Origin: Chondrosia reniformis
Lineage: Eukaryota > Porifera > Demospongiae > Chondrillida > Chondrillidae
DNA: 64,000 nucleotides
Assembly (NCBI GenBank): GCA_947172415.1
Contig: OX359199.1
Coordinates: forward strand, 274,001 to 338,000
Direction of reading: 5' to 3'
Position numbers and translations under genes: made by a program. This document shows positions 34,701 to 44,343 of this stretch, one piece after another (the stretch's first letter is position 1; each line of letters opens with the position of its first letter). Below the pieces are notes generated by a model. That model worked only from the letters and a program-made list of their open reading frames with translations, was not told the DNA's origin and searched no databases.

Positions 34701-36287
34701 GCTGAGAGCTGAAGGGACATTCCTGATTAAAATTTAAAAATTGAAAAAAATTGATTGATAGTGCTAATTAGCCCCAGTCCATCCCCCTGAGGTAGATCAC
34801 CTCTAGCCCCAGTCCATCCCCTGAGGTAGATCACCTCTAGCCTCAGTCCATCCCCCTGAGGTAGATCACCTCTAGTCCCAGTCCATCCCCCTGAGGTAGA
34901 TCACCTCTAGCCCCAGTCCATCCCCCTGAGGTAGATCACCTCTAGCCCCAGTCCATCCCCCTGAGGTAGATCACCTCTAGCCTCAGTCCATCCCCCTGAG
35001 GTAGATCACCTCTAGCCCCAGTCCATCCCCCTGAGGTAGATCACCTCCAGAGGTAGTGGACTGTTGAAAGCAGTCAAGTGTAACATAGTGGTTAATAAGT
35101 GGTCAATTTACATTTTCTGTCTATAGTACACAAGGTACAGAACCTTATAAGAAAACCTAGAAATTAGTTTACCAGAATCACAAACAATAATCCAATGAAT
35201 AAACAAAATCTGCATAACAATCTATGTAGGCTAACAAGTCAGGTCTCACCTTTTGATGAAAGTGATAAAATTGTCTGTATCTTCTAAACACTATCCAGTG
35301 ATTGTCTTCTGTGAGGACATCAATCTTGTACACCTGAACAGTGAAGAACCATCACAATTTGTCTGGATGGATGGGCGGGTGGATGGGTGGATGGGCGGGT
35401 GAATGGGTGGATGGATGGGCAGGTTAATGGGTGGATGGGCGGGTGGATGGGTGGGTGGATGGGTGGATGGATGGATGGGCGGGTGGGTGGGTGGATGGGC
35501 GGATGTTTGGGTGGATGGGCGGATGGTTGGGTGGATGGGCGGATGGATGGATGGGCGGGTGGGTGGGTGGATGGGCGGATGGTTGGGTGGATGGGCGGAT
35601 GGATGGATGGATGGATGGATGAATGTAAAAGAAAACTCTATATAGTACGTTAATGCCACACCATACAATTTTGATTGAACTTCCTACAATACAACATCCC
35701 TATACTACATAGTGATACTGAGCTCAACTGTTTTCCTTAACAACAATACTCCCAACTTCCCATCAATTACATAATTACTACTTTTGATTGTCTCTTAATT
35801 AAGTACTTACGAGTAGTACAATGCGGCTACGCAAGATATTAACAAGCGGTGATTATGAAGAAACCTTTATTCGCCCGCTGTAGGTACAGAAAGATGACCT
35901 GACCACATTAAACCCATCACTAAACTACGAATGAATTAGGTTGATTGTTCTCAATACAATGGCATTCCTCCAGAACTAAAGCGCAACCCTACCACGTCGC
36001 TATTGTAGGCTACCACAAATCAGTATAGATACATTTCAAAGTTAAGCGGCTTTCGATCGCTAAAATTATCGCCTTCGGTACGATCTTTGTCTCTTTTCTC
36101 CAAGTCTGAACGCCTACCTAGTAAGAGTTAGAGGTGTCTCGCTTACCGTATACGGTGACGGATCGTAACGCGTCTCTGTGCCCTTGATGACAATATGCTT
36201 GACTTTAGATTCCCTCTTTTTGGTAGAAGGTGCTCCGTGCCAGAAGGGTTGGCCTGGAGGAGGCAAACTGCTCGACAGAGAAGTCAT
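28717..36287 (-). CDS. NISCH-like: Nischarin-like PX and leucine-rich-repeat protein
   Basis: Eleven exons, all phase-consistent: 36287-36147, 35333-35250, 34449-34322, 34100-33994, 33108-32864, 32395-32187, 32020-31801, 31196-31139, 30828-30641, 30219-29524 and 28935-28717 (764 aa). A PX domain covers roughly residues 28-120 ([27 protein letters not shown]), binding phosphoinositides on endosomes. A conserved middle follows ([16 protein letters not shown]), then LRRs at about 235-450 ([37 protein letters not shown]). The C-terminus is disordered and Pro/Ser/Thr-rich with an acidic end. PX followed by LRRs and this middle region is diagnostic of nischarin (imidazoline receptor candidate), which binds integrin alpha-5, PAK and Rab/Rac proteins. 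It is about half the length of the human protein and lacks the long C-terminal region. Several introns are swollen with minisatellites. Confidence 0.88.
29113..29258. repeat. Foldback element with 36-bp arms, dispersed family
   Basis: Arms 29113-29148 and 29223-29258 are reverse complements (outer end atctttggaaagggtcatct). A single arm with the same flank (ttcttctaactgcg) recurs at 32524-32586 in another intron of the same gene. Confidence 0.8.
32524..32586. repeat. Solo arm of the 29113 foldback family
   Basis: Matches the right arm and right flank of 29113-29258 in reverse orientation with one or two mismatches, showing the element is dispersed rather than unique. Confidence 0.75.
33128..33930. 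repeat. GGAT microsatellite with higher-order organisation, about 800 bp
   Basis: Runs of tggatggatgg interspersed with gggtgg, aatgg and cagatgggtgg variants, arranged as about three larger blocks. Each block begins with acacacattaaaatggac and ends with taaaaaacacaatacat. It fills the nischarin-like intron between the exons at 33994 and 33108. All three minus-strand frames are open (SIHP repeats), but this is repeat-derived. Confidence 0.9.
34770..35049. repeat. 35-bp minisatellite, about eight copies
   Basis: Unit ccccagtccatccccctgag followed by gtagatcacctctag. Nearly identical units in the nischarin-like intron between exons 2 and 3. Confidence 0.9.
35363..35620. repeat. GGATGGGC-type minisatellite
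   Basis: Related to the GGAT array at 33128 but with a GGGCGGAT flavour; units of 8-24 bp in nested order. Lies 30 bp upstream of the acceptor of the exon starting at 35333. Confidence 0.85.
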
Positions 36288-36366
36288 CTTCACCAAGTGT
36301 TATGGTACTTTTAATTAGGGGAATCCCCTATAGATAAGCCCTACCCACTGCATACGTTCGATAAAA
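36288..36366. promoter_or_regulatory. 79-bp bidirectional promoter (nischarin-like / CWF19L2-like)
   Basis: Only 79 bp separate the two divergent ATGs. No TATA box is evident; both 5' UTRs must overlap or be very short. Confidence 0.6.
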
Positions 36367-38817
36367 ATGGCCGACCCATACAGCAACTTTGTAAGCAAGC
36401 GAAAAATTGAGAAAGGAAAGAAAGAAAAGAAGCTCTATTTGAAGCAAGAACGAGAAAGAGTGTTAAATGAAGCGAAGAATAACTTTGAAAAGTCGAAGAG
36501 AGAAAAGGAAAGGAAAAGAAAATCGGGAGAAGATGAATGGATGCTTCCTTCACTTTCGGATAAGTTGGAAGGCAGCCCTTCTTCTAAGAAGAAGAAAAAG
36601 TCGAAAAAGAAAAAGAGCAAGCACAGAAAGGACAAGTCATCCAGAGAGCCTGAAGGTGTCAGCAGTTCCGAGTCTGCTTCAGAGGAAGAGGTATGGGTGA
36701 CCCGAGGAGAGGTTGATGTTGGTGCAAGGGAGGGATGGATGGTACTCCCTGGTACACAGAAGCAAAGCCAGCCCGACTCATCCCTGGACAAGCAGGAAGA
36801 TAAGGGTTTCCTCGGTAGCATCTTAGAAAGGTCTTCTGCAAGAGTCAAAGAGATTAAAAAGAAACCCAAGTTAACACCGGAACAATTATCTTGTCTCACT
36901 GAACCAGGTCAGCACTCGCGAGAGCTCAACCCTTACTGGAGGGATGGAGGGTTGGGCCTGCCCTCCGACTGCCAACCAGTGGCCGAGCAGCAGAAGGTGG
37001 GGGATGGTGGGAGGAGTTGGTTGTTGAGGTCGTACAAAAGAGCAAAGGAACAGGCAGAGAAGGAGAACAGACTGTTTCGCTCGGTAGTGGAAGAGAGATG
37101 GGGATCCATGGAGAACTTGTACTCCCTGTTGGAGCAGGCTGGCATTGACCCTGATAACCCAGATGCTGCTCTAGCTGAACTAGCCTCTTACCCTGCCAAG
37201 GGACTGAGAAGGGAAATTCCCCATTCTACAAGCTCTCACTCAACCTTTTCTACTCGAGAAGATAGGTACCGAGATATATCTGGTAAAGGAAAGGGTTCCA
37301 GCAAGTTTACACGGCCTGGTGAGGACAAATCTGGTGAAAAGACCATCAGCTCTACTCACTTTGCAGGACTTGGTTCTTCTCGCCCACCGCTAGACACTTC
37401 ACAACAATGGAAAAAGCTGTCACATCGTCACGACGACCATCACCATAGTGATGTCGATAAGGTTTCTAGTGGATCCAGACAACCCTCAAGTAGTAGACAG
37501 TTGCCAAGTGAAAATGAAGAAACAAATAATACTGACGTCAGGCCTAAAGATAGACTAATCCAATGCGAGACTGTAAGTGGGAGTGGTCAAGTGCAAGCCA
37601 CACCCCTTTACACACCTCCCAGTGAACCTATTACAGACACTCAGCTGAATTCTCTAAGTGCCAAAATCATCAAAGCTGAGCTCGTTGGTCAGACTGAAAA
37701 GGCCTCTCAACTCAAAGAGGAATTGGAGAGACTGAGGAAGCTGAAAGAGGAACAGGGCAGAGATGCTACCCAGCCCCCTAGGGGTGAGGTAGAGCGGGAA
37801 ACTGTAGTTCTTACTAAGAGTGACAAGAAAGGCAATGTTTGGCCAGCCAGTAACCCCTACTCCGGGGGGCGGGGCCCTGGGAGGGTACGGAAGGGCAGGA
37901 GGAAGGACTACTTTGCCGATGATGAAGACTCTTCCATTCAAGACCTTATCCGGCAGGAGAGGATGACCACGGCTGAAGACACTCATGCCATGATAGCCAG
38001 AATGGCCAGCAGGTTTGTTCCTACATCTCAGAGCGGAGAAGAGGTAGTGGACGACCTCACGGAGAACAAGTCATCCAGGACATATGATTACGACAGGCAC
38101 TTGGCCAAGGAATCACGGGGGAACATTTTACAGAGCAAAAAAATGGCAGAGTGTGTTCAGAACTGTGTGTACTGCTTCGGTGGAAACCAGTTTAAGAAGC
38201 ATCTTGTCATATCTATTGGTGAGAAGGTGTACCTCTCCTTGCCCAGCCACCAGTCGCTGACTGAAGGCCACGCCCTCATCGTCCCCCTGCACCACACCCC
38301 CTGCACAACAGCCTTAGATGAAGATGTGTGGGCGGAGCTGGACACCTTTCGCAAGACCTTGACTCGCATGTTTGCCAGCAGAGGCAAAGATGTAGTCTTC
38401 ATGGAGACCTACACGGCCAACAAGCTACACGGCCACATGTACTGGGATTGCATTCCACTGGACCCTGAGCTGGGCGATGAGGCACCCATCTACTTCAAGA
38501 AGGCCATCTTGGAATCGGAAGAGGAATGGTCCATCAACAAGAAGCTGGTGGACACCAAAAAGAAAGGTATCCGCAGGTCCCTACCAAGGGGACTTCCCTA
38601 CTTTGTGGTGGAGTTTGGTATGTCAGGAGGATTTGGTCATGTGGTTGAGGATAGGTCGCAGTTTCCTCATTATTTTGGTCGTGAGGTGGTGGGCGGAATG
38701 CTGGATGTGGACACGAGGCTGTGGAGGAAACCTCATCAAGAACAGTTTGAGAGACAGAAGGAGAAGGTGATTCAATTTGCTAGCTGGTGGAAGGACTTTG
38801 ACTGTACTAAGAGCTAG
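36367..38817 (+). CDS. CWF19L2: CWF19-like protein 2 (spliceosome / lariat-turnover factor)
   Basis: Single-exon gene, 816 aa, close to the human length of about 890. The N-terminal half is highly charged and disordered (KRKIEKGKKEKK and a KKKKKSKKKKSKH run). A conserved block begins with KDYFADDEDSSIQDLIRQER. The C-terminus holds the two CwfJ domains: the first is HIT-like with NCVYCFGG, GHALIVPLHHTP and a histidine-containing LHGHMYWDCIPL; the second contains PYFVVEFGMSGGFGHVV and SWWKDFD at the end. CWF19/Drn1-type proteins associate with late spliceosomes and the debranching enzyme Dbr1. Initiation at 36367 (MADPYSNFVSKRK) fits the family N-terminus. The absence of introns is notable, since neighbours are intron-rich. 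Confidence 0.93.
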   Translation: MADPYSNFVSKRKIEKGKKEKKLYLKQERERVLNEAKNNFEKSKREKERKRKSGEDEWMLPSLSDKLEGSPSSKKKKKSKKKKSKHRKDKSSREPEGVSSSESASEEEVWVTRGEVDVGAREGWMVLPGTQKQSQPDSSLDKQEDKGFLGSILERSSARVKEIKKKPKLTPEQLSCLTEPGQHSRELNPYWRDGGLGLPSDCQPVAEQQKVGDGGRSWLLRSYKRAKEQAEKENRLFRSVVEERWGSMENLYSLLEQAGIDPDNPDAALAELASYPAKGLRREIPHSTSSHSTFSTREDRYRDISGKGKGSSKFTRPGEDKSGEKTISSTHFAGLGSSRPPLDTSQQWKKLSHRHDDHHHSDVDKVSSGSRQPSSSRQLPSENEETNNTDVRPKDRLIQCETVSGSGQVQATPLYTPPSEPITDTQLNSLSAKIIKAELVGQTEKASQLKEELERLRKLKEEQGRDATQPPRGEVERETVVLTKSDKKGNVWPASNPYSGGRGPGRVRKGRRKDYFADDEDSSIQDLIRQERMTTAEDTHAMIARMASRFVPTSQSGEEVVDDLTENKSSRTYDYDRHLAKESRGNILQSKKMAECVQNCVYCFGGNQFKKHLVISIGEKVYLSLPSHQSLTEGHALIVPLHHTPCTTALDEDVWAELDTFRKTLTRMFASRGKDVVFMETYTANKLHGHMYWDCIPLDPELGDEAPIYFKKAILESEEEWSINKKLVDTKKKGIRRSLPRGLPYFVVEFGMSGGFGHVVEDRSQFPHYFGREVVGGMLDVDTRLWRKPHQEQFERQKEKVIQFASWWKDFDCTKS

Positions 38818-39407
38818 TGTGTGACCCCTTTCTTTCACCTTGTTTACATTCCATGACATATTGTTAAGATATGTAAATGTTATTATACAAGTAATGAAAT
38901 GAAAGACATTTGAGAATAGTTTGATTTTCAATTCAAACAAACAGCTAGCTGTATAATGATAATATTATATTGAATAGGACAGCCATGTTTTATTGGCCAT
39001 CCCTACTACGTATACGTATAAATGTGGGGATCAAGGTAGAAATTAAAAGTTAGAAATGCCATCTTGACTTCTATATTTTCTGTTTAAACATGGCTATAAA
39101 AATGCTTAGTTTTATCGATTCCAAAACTGTTTTTTAAAATTGTGCTAAAGTTTGATTTCTACTCTTGACCCCCACATATGTACCTCTGAGAAAAGTGATC
39201 ATTCCAATATACATAACAGTTAAAATTTACAATTTACAACTACATTTTGTAGAAAATGTATTAAGGTTGAATGCTTTGACAGAAATAGTCATAAATGTGT
39301 AAAGAGCTATAAACTACGTACATTGCATTCTGTTTACATAATTATACATAATATTATATAGTGTATGTTTTAGTAGCATAAATCTATACTGTTGTCTGAA
39401 TATTGTT
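38818..39407. other. Convergent intergenic region
   Basis: Between the 3' ends of the CWF19L2-like and membrane-protein genes. AT-rich; no coding potential and no recognisable element. Confidence 0.5.
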
Positions 39408-41075
39408 CTATAGATCTTCACCCATAATTTCCTGACCAACATCTGGCTGAGTAGGGTTTTCAGTTGTATTTTCCTGACCAACATCTGGCTGAGTAGGGTT
39501 TTCAGTTGTATTTTCCTGACCAACATCAGTTGTATTTTCCTGACCAACATTTGACTGATTAGGGGTTTCAGTCGTATTTTTCTGACCAAAATTTGCAATT
39601 ATATAACCCTTATACCAGGACCAATTGTTTTCTTCACTTAAATTGCCTAATTCCTCATCTTTTTCTAGCAGTCTTCTAAGGAAAAATGCTGGAATACCCA
39701 CAGTTACAGCATAAACAAATAAGAATGACGAGTAAGAAACCAATGCAAAGGCAAGTAATCCTTTTCTAACACCATCGAGGTTCATTTTTATATTTGCATC
39801 ACATATATTAGGCCAGGCAAGGTTGGCATATAACTGTAATGGAAATACTACCATAAATACCAGTGCAACCACAATGAATGCAGCATTTAGTGCAATACAT
39901 TTGCAGGATACAGTGAATTGTTTTTGTTTATCTGCAGCTTGTCTTTGTTTATCTGCAGCTTGTCTTTGTTTATCTGCAGCTTGTCTTTGTTTATCTGCAG
40001 CTTGTCTTTGTTTATCTGCAGCTTGTCTTTGTTTATCTGCAGCTTGTCTTTGTTTATCTGCAGCTTGTCTTTGTTCATCTGCAGCTTGTCTTTGTTCATC
40101 TGCAGCTTGTCTTTGTTCATCTGCAGCTTGTCTTTGTTCTTCTGCAGCTTGTTTTTGTTTATCAGATTCTTTATCTGCAGCTGGTTTCTCACATATACAG
40201 TAAGTGGTTAGAGTAGGAATAATTGTAACAAGTATTGCAATTACCCACACAAAGACAATTATCCAATATACGCCCATTTGAACGTTTATTGGTTGTTCAG
40301 GGCAATCCATGCCATTATCTCGTATAGATTCATTTCCATGAGTCAGTTCATCCACTACGGAATTATACGATGAAACCAAAGTAGGTATCAAGGCAAGCAA
40401 ACGGTATATTGCCTTCATAATTCCCTGGTATATATTTAGGGGATGGCGTAATTCTGTATTTTTCTGCTGATACACTGAAGGTTCATCAACCCATCCTGAA
40501 TATGTGTCCTTGATCTTTTGTACCAGAAGTGCAAAAATATAAGACAATACTGCAAGGCTAGAGAACAAACTTCTGAAGTCGTTACCTTGGAAACCAGCTA
40601 TTTCTGCCTGGTCAATAGGCTGCTTATCTGTCAAAAGGGATACATTGTCTCCAGCAAAATACAGAGCTCCAGATGCTACTATTAAGAGTTCAAAAAAAAT
40701 ATTCAGTATAATTATTACAATTTTACGACTTTTTTCCCTGTAGTTGCTATTGCAACAAATTGTAAAGCAGTTACCAAGTGGTATTTTTAATTCTTTTAAA
40801 TTAATATCTTTACAATTACATTTGTCTAGTGAACAGAATGCTGCCTTATTACAGCCAATAATCAGGCACTTTTTCAAGATCAGATGACCAAAAATGATTC
40901 CCAAGCTTATCGCACAATAAAGTGACAGAAGGAAATAATAAGCAACCATATTGACTTTATCAGAAACCTCTATAATAGTACCAATAATATTTAGAAGGAG
41001 GACAAAAGTAAGCAGCATATTCTTCTTGCTTTTCTCTCTGAAAGGGTGTACATGTGCTTCGGAATGCTCAGTCAT
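39408..41075 (-). CDS. Multi-pass membrane protein with internal 11-heptad coiled-coil insert
   Basis: Single exon, 555 aa, ATG at 41075. Hydrophobic segments near residues 18-35, 43-66, 118-140, 165-185, 221-240 and 268-292 are followed by a soluble insert of 11 exact heptads (QRQAADK or QRQAADE) at about residues 302-390. Two more hydrophobic segments (CIALNAAFIVVALVFMVVF; GLLAFALVSYSSFLFVYAV) and an Asn/Thr-rich tail with repeated GQENTTE motifs follow. The heptads predict a long, highly charged helix or coiled coil on one side of the membrane. I do not recognise the family. DNA of the insert is an almost perfect 21-bp minisatellite (39919-40155). Confidence 0.75.
   Translation of the reverse strand: MTEHSEAHVHPFREKSKKNMLLTFVLLLNIIGTIIEVSDKVNMVAYYFLLSLYCAISLGIIFGHLILKKCLIIGCNKAAFCSLDKCNCKDINLKELKIPLGNCFTICCNSNYREKSRKIVIIILNIFFELLIVASGALYFAGDNVSLLTDKQPIDQAEIAGFQGNDFRSLFSSLAVLSYIFALLVQKIKDTYSGWVDEPSVYQQKNTELRHPLNIYQGIMKAIYRLLALIPTLVSSYNSVVDELTHGNESIRDNGMDCPEQPINVQMGVYWIIVFVWVIAILVTIIPTLTTYCICEKPAADKESDKQKQAAEEQRQAADEQRQAADEQRQAADEQRQAADKQRQAADKQRQAADKQRQAADKQRQAADKQRQAADKQRQAADKQKQFTVSCKCIALNAAFIVVALVFMVVFPLQLYANLAWPNICDANIKMNLDGVRKGLLAFALVSYSSFLFVYAVTVGIPAFFLRRLLEKDEELGNLSEENNWSWYKGYIIANFGQKNTTETPNQSNVGQENTTDVGQENTTENPTQPDVGQENTTENPTQPDVGQEIMGEDL
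39919..40155. repeat. Coding 21-bp minisatellite
   Basis: Eleven units of cagcttgtctttgtttatct plus g, with ttcatctg variants at the right end. In frame with the membrane protein, so changes in copy number lengthen or shorten its helix by seven residues. Confidence 0.92.
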
Positions 41076-41379
41076 TTCAAACTAATTTCTGCTTCTATTT
41101 GAAGGATCACTTTCAACGACAAACTTTGCAGTACGTACCAACTGAATAATTCAGTATACATATCTATATATTATATATCATTTAATCTCTTGGTTTACAC
41201 AAATTCATGAATAATGAATAATTATACATATATTATAAAGACTGTATGGCATAATTATGATACATACTGTACATGGATTTATTTAGGAATCCTCTCTATT
41301 GCTACTACGCATGCTTGTAAATATATGTAGATACATAGAATAAACTAATAATTGTAACTCAAGGGTAACTACATCAATG

Positions 41380-43150
41380 ATAATAGATCCTGAGAAGCCA
41401 GGTGGTCCATTCCAAACTCAATTAAAACTGAAAGTAAACTCAGTAAACTTAATTCATGACTGGTTGACTGTGTCTTCCCTCCCCTTTGTCTGTTCTTAAA
41501 TAAACAGTAGAAAAGGTTGTTACTATGGCTACCAAATAAAAAGCATCATGTGGGTGTCATACATATACATATATATAGTCTAAAGTACCTAAAGGAATAG
41601 CAACACTTTGTTAACTTCAAAAAAAGCATACCATCTACACAACACAGATATTTTGTCAATTAGGTAGTTGAAAAAATACAACTCTAAGTAAACACACTCA
41701 AGAATGCATTATGATATAAATAAAGGAGCTATATACATATTAAACTTGGGTGTAAGTTTGTTTAACCGATTCACTGTCTTTACTAGAGGCATTAGAAACT
41801 TTGCTTGCTTGATCCACACTGCCTGCATCATGTGAACTGGACATGCCTCCAGGCTGAATGTACGGAAAGCCATGATAGGAGCCATATCTCTGGTAGGTGG
41901 GCAGAGATGCCCTCATCATCTCCTCCATTGACTTGGAAGTGCTCATCTCAGTTTGATGGAGAAATAGAGGGTTGGTGGAGCTAAGGACTGCATCATCATC
42001 TTCTTGAAGCTTGTTAATCTCAGGATCCAATCTGAAGGAGACATGAGGCTTCTCAAAGTGGTAGGAGTGCCGCTTTTTAGTGTCCTTCCTGAAACTACTC
42101 TTTAAACTGCCTTCAAAATGTTCCTGTTCTGTGTTACCATAGGATACCTCGGATGCAGGAGCAGTTTGATGAGAAGGTTTTGCTTTTGAAACTTGAGAGC
42201 TGGTGGGTGAATTCACTAGGCCAACCTGATCCAAACTCAATTGAGAGTGAAGATAATTAGGCACATCCCACAACTCAGAGGGGAATTAGATGAGTCTAAA
42301 TAGATTCTAAAAAGTGCTGTACAGGTGATCCATTCCAAGCTCATTTGAAACTGAAAGTAAATTAAGTAAACATAATTCATGACTGGTTGACTGTATCTTC
42401 CCTCCCCTTTGTCTGTTCTTAAATAAACAGTAGAAAAAGGTGATTACTATGGCTACCAAATAAAAAGCATCATGTGGGTGTCCTAATACATTATAGATAT
42501 ATAAAGTATCCAAAGGAATAGCAACACTTTTGTTAACTTTATACCATCTACACAACACAGATATTTTGTCAATTAGGTAGTTGAAAAAATACAACTCTAT
42601 AAAATGGTAAGTAAACACACTCATTAAAATATAAATAAAGGAGCTATATACATATTAAACTTGGGTGTAAGTTTGTTTAACCGATTCACTGTCTTTACTA
42701 GAGGCATTAGAAACTTTGCTTGCTTGATCCACACTGCCTGCATTATGTGAACTGGACACGCCTCCAGGCTGAATGTACGGAAAGCCGTGATAGGAGCCAT
42801 ATCTCTGGTAGGTGGGCAGAGATGCCCTCATCATCTCCTCCATTGACTTGGAAGTGCTCATCTCAGTTTGATGGAGAAATAGAGGGTTGGTGGAGCTAAG
42901 GACTGCATCATCATCTTCTTGAAGCTTGTTAATCTCAGGATCCAATCTGAAGGAGACATGAGGCTTCTCAAAGTGGTAGGAGTGCCGCTTTTTAGTGTCC
43001 TTCCTGAAACTACTCTTTAAACTGCCTTCAAAATGTTCCTGTTCTGTGTTACCATAGGATACCTCGGATGCAGGAGCAGTTTGATGAGAAGGTTTTGCTT
43101 TTGAAACTTGAGAGCTAGTGGGTGAATTCACTAGGCCAACCTGATCCAAG
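41380..43150. repeat. Tandem duplication of a terminal-exon segment
   Basis: About 41380-42235 and 42310-43150 are direct copies with very few differences. The unit includes the last exon of the membrane-protein gene and its 3' flank. Confidence 0.85.
41740..42239 (-). pseudogene. Duplicated last exon of the upstream membrane protein
   Basis: Encodes DQVGLVNSPTSSQ... to ...KQTYTQV and stop, nearly identical to 42655-43160. The upstream copy already carries a stop and its own 3' flank, and the acceptor here (caattgag before the exon) would put the exon out of frame. So it is either a relic or an unused alternative exon. Confidence 0.65.
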
Positions 43151-44151
43151 TCATCATCAACTAGAAGGGAAAATGTATAATAACTTTTTCCAAAGCTTAA
43201 GACTATTAACCAGTATCTCAATATATACTATCAAGGGAGCTAATTGTACAAAACCTGCGCAGAGGATATAATGAAAATATGATGATCATTGGAGTTATTA
43301 CGCCAATCAGTTTCATTTTAGCTGGAGGACAAAGTCCTATTAAATTGGCACTGATTATCACACTACTTACCACTCCTTTCATTAATCAGTACATGTCCCA
43401 TTCCATCTTGGTACTCCATTGCCTGTCCAGGAGGCATACGCACATTTCTACCACCCCCCCTGGGTGGGGACACAAGTCCTTCTCTTTCATACGTAATAGC
43501 CACCTGGTCCATCATAGGCTGCACGACAGGAACCTTTGGAACATTCTGAGGTACCACAAAGGCTGTAGTTAGTTGTTGTGACGCGGGGGCAGGTGACTCC
43601 GTGGTGTCTGCATAATCAAGGTGACCAAGAGGGTCCAACTGGAGCTCCTCCATGTGTGAGGAGTGAGATCTTCTTTTAGCAGTCACAGCCGGCCATCTCT
43701 GACATGGTATGAATTTAAATATAACTGCAGCTATATTATGAATAGTAGGCAGGAAGGAAAGAATTAATTATACCACAAATAATTTTTTGTACATGCTACA
43801 TCTACTTTAGAGTAAAGGCCTATAGGGAGACCATATTCTATATATATTAGTCACAAATTTATTCAGTGTAAATGTTTATTTATGCAAAAAATGTGGATCC
43901 GTTGGCGAAGCCATGGAAATGCTAAGCTCATCAATTTACAGACCCGATAATGCTCTGTGTTTAGAAATGCTTTTGTGCCCTGTAGAAGTACTGTTTGACT
44001 GACCTACGACCACAACTATCGGAACGACTATCAGAAGCAGATGCCAAATTCGGAATGGTCCAATTTCCGTAGCAAATAAGCAATCGTATTCGTTAGGAGG
44101 ACATTGTGGCTCCGTCTTCAAGACGGTTGTGCCGTTAATGGAACTGAACAT
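42655..44151 (-). CDS. Single-pass membrane protein of unknown function
   Basis: Three exons: 44151-44008, 43698-43371 and 43160-42655 (325 aa). The short N-terminal part has several cysteines (PQCPPNEYDC) and no signal peptide. One hydrophobic segment follows (IWHLLLIVVPIVVVV), then a basic stop-transfer RWPAVTAKRRS, so a type III (N-out) topology is likely. The cytoplasmic tail is polar, with PPRGGG and several tyrosines (LPTYQRYGSYHGFPY), which could be phosphorylation or adaptor sites. The donor after GTGGTC was chosen because it keeps the frame; the alternative four bases on gives a stop. Head-to-head with the glycosyltransferase gene 192 bp away. Family not recognised. Confidence 0.65.
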
Positions 44152-44343
44152 CCTTACATGCGGTACACTCAGTTCTTCTGTCAACGCTCCTGCAGCCCTG
44201 GAATGCAAACATCTGGCAAACGAGACTAGCAGACCTGAAAATGTGTTAACCGCAAGTAATCAAAGATTGCACAATTCCCGTCCATTGTCCTTTGTGTAAG
44301 CAATGGCATACATATAGATAGTGACTATAGTTGAAGTTTAAGG
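44152..44343. promoter_or_regulatory. 192-bp bidirectional promoter region
   Basis: Separates the divergent ATGs at 44151 (-) and 44344 (+). No clear TATA box. Confidence 0.5.

Noticed and set aside
35291..35668. Open frames in both strands over the GGATGGGC array
   Set aside because: Repeat-derived; no start context, no splice consistency, no protein-like composition.
39823..40211. Plus-strand frames over the heptad repeat
   Set aside because: Shadows of the minus-strand membrane protein: a 21-bp repeat keeps all frames open.
43936..44208. Start of the single-pass membrane protein at 44208
   Set aside because: That position is TTG; the first in-frame ATG is 44151, and no upstream ATG exists before a stop.
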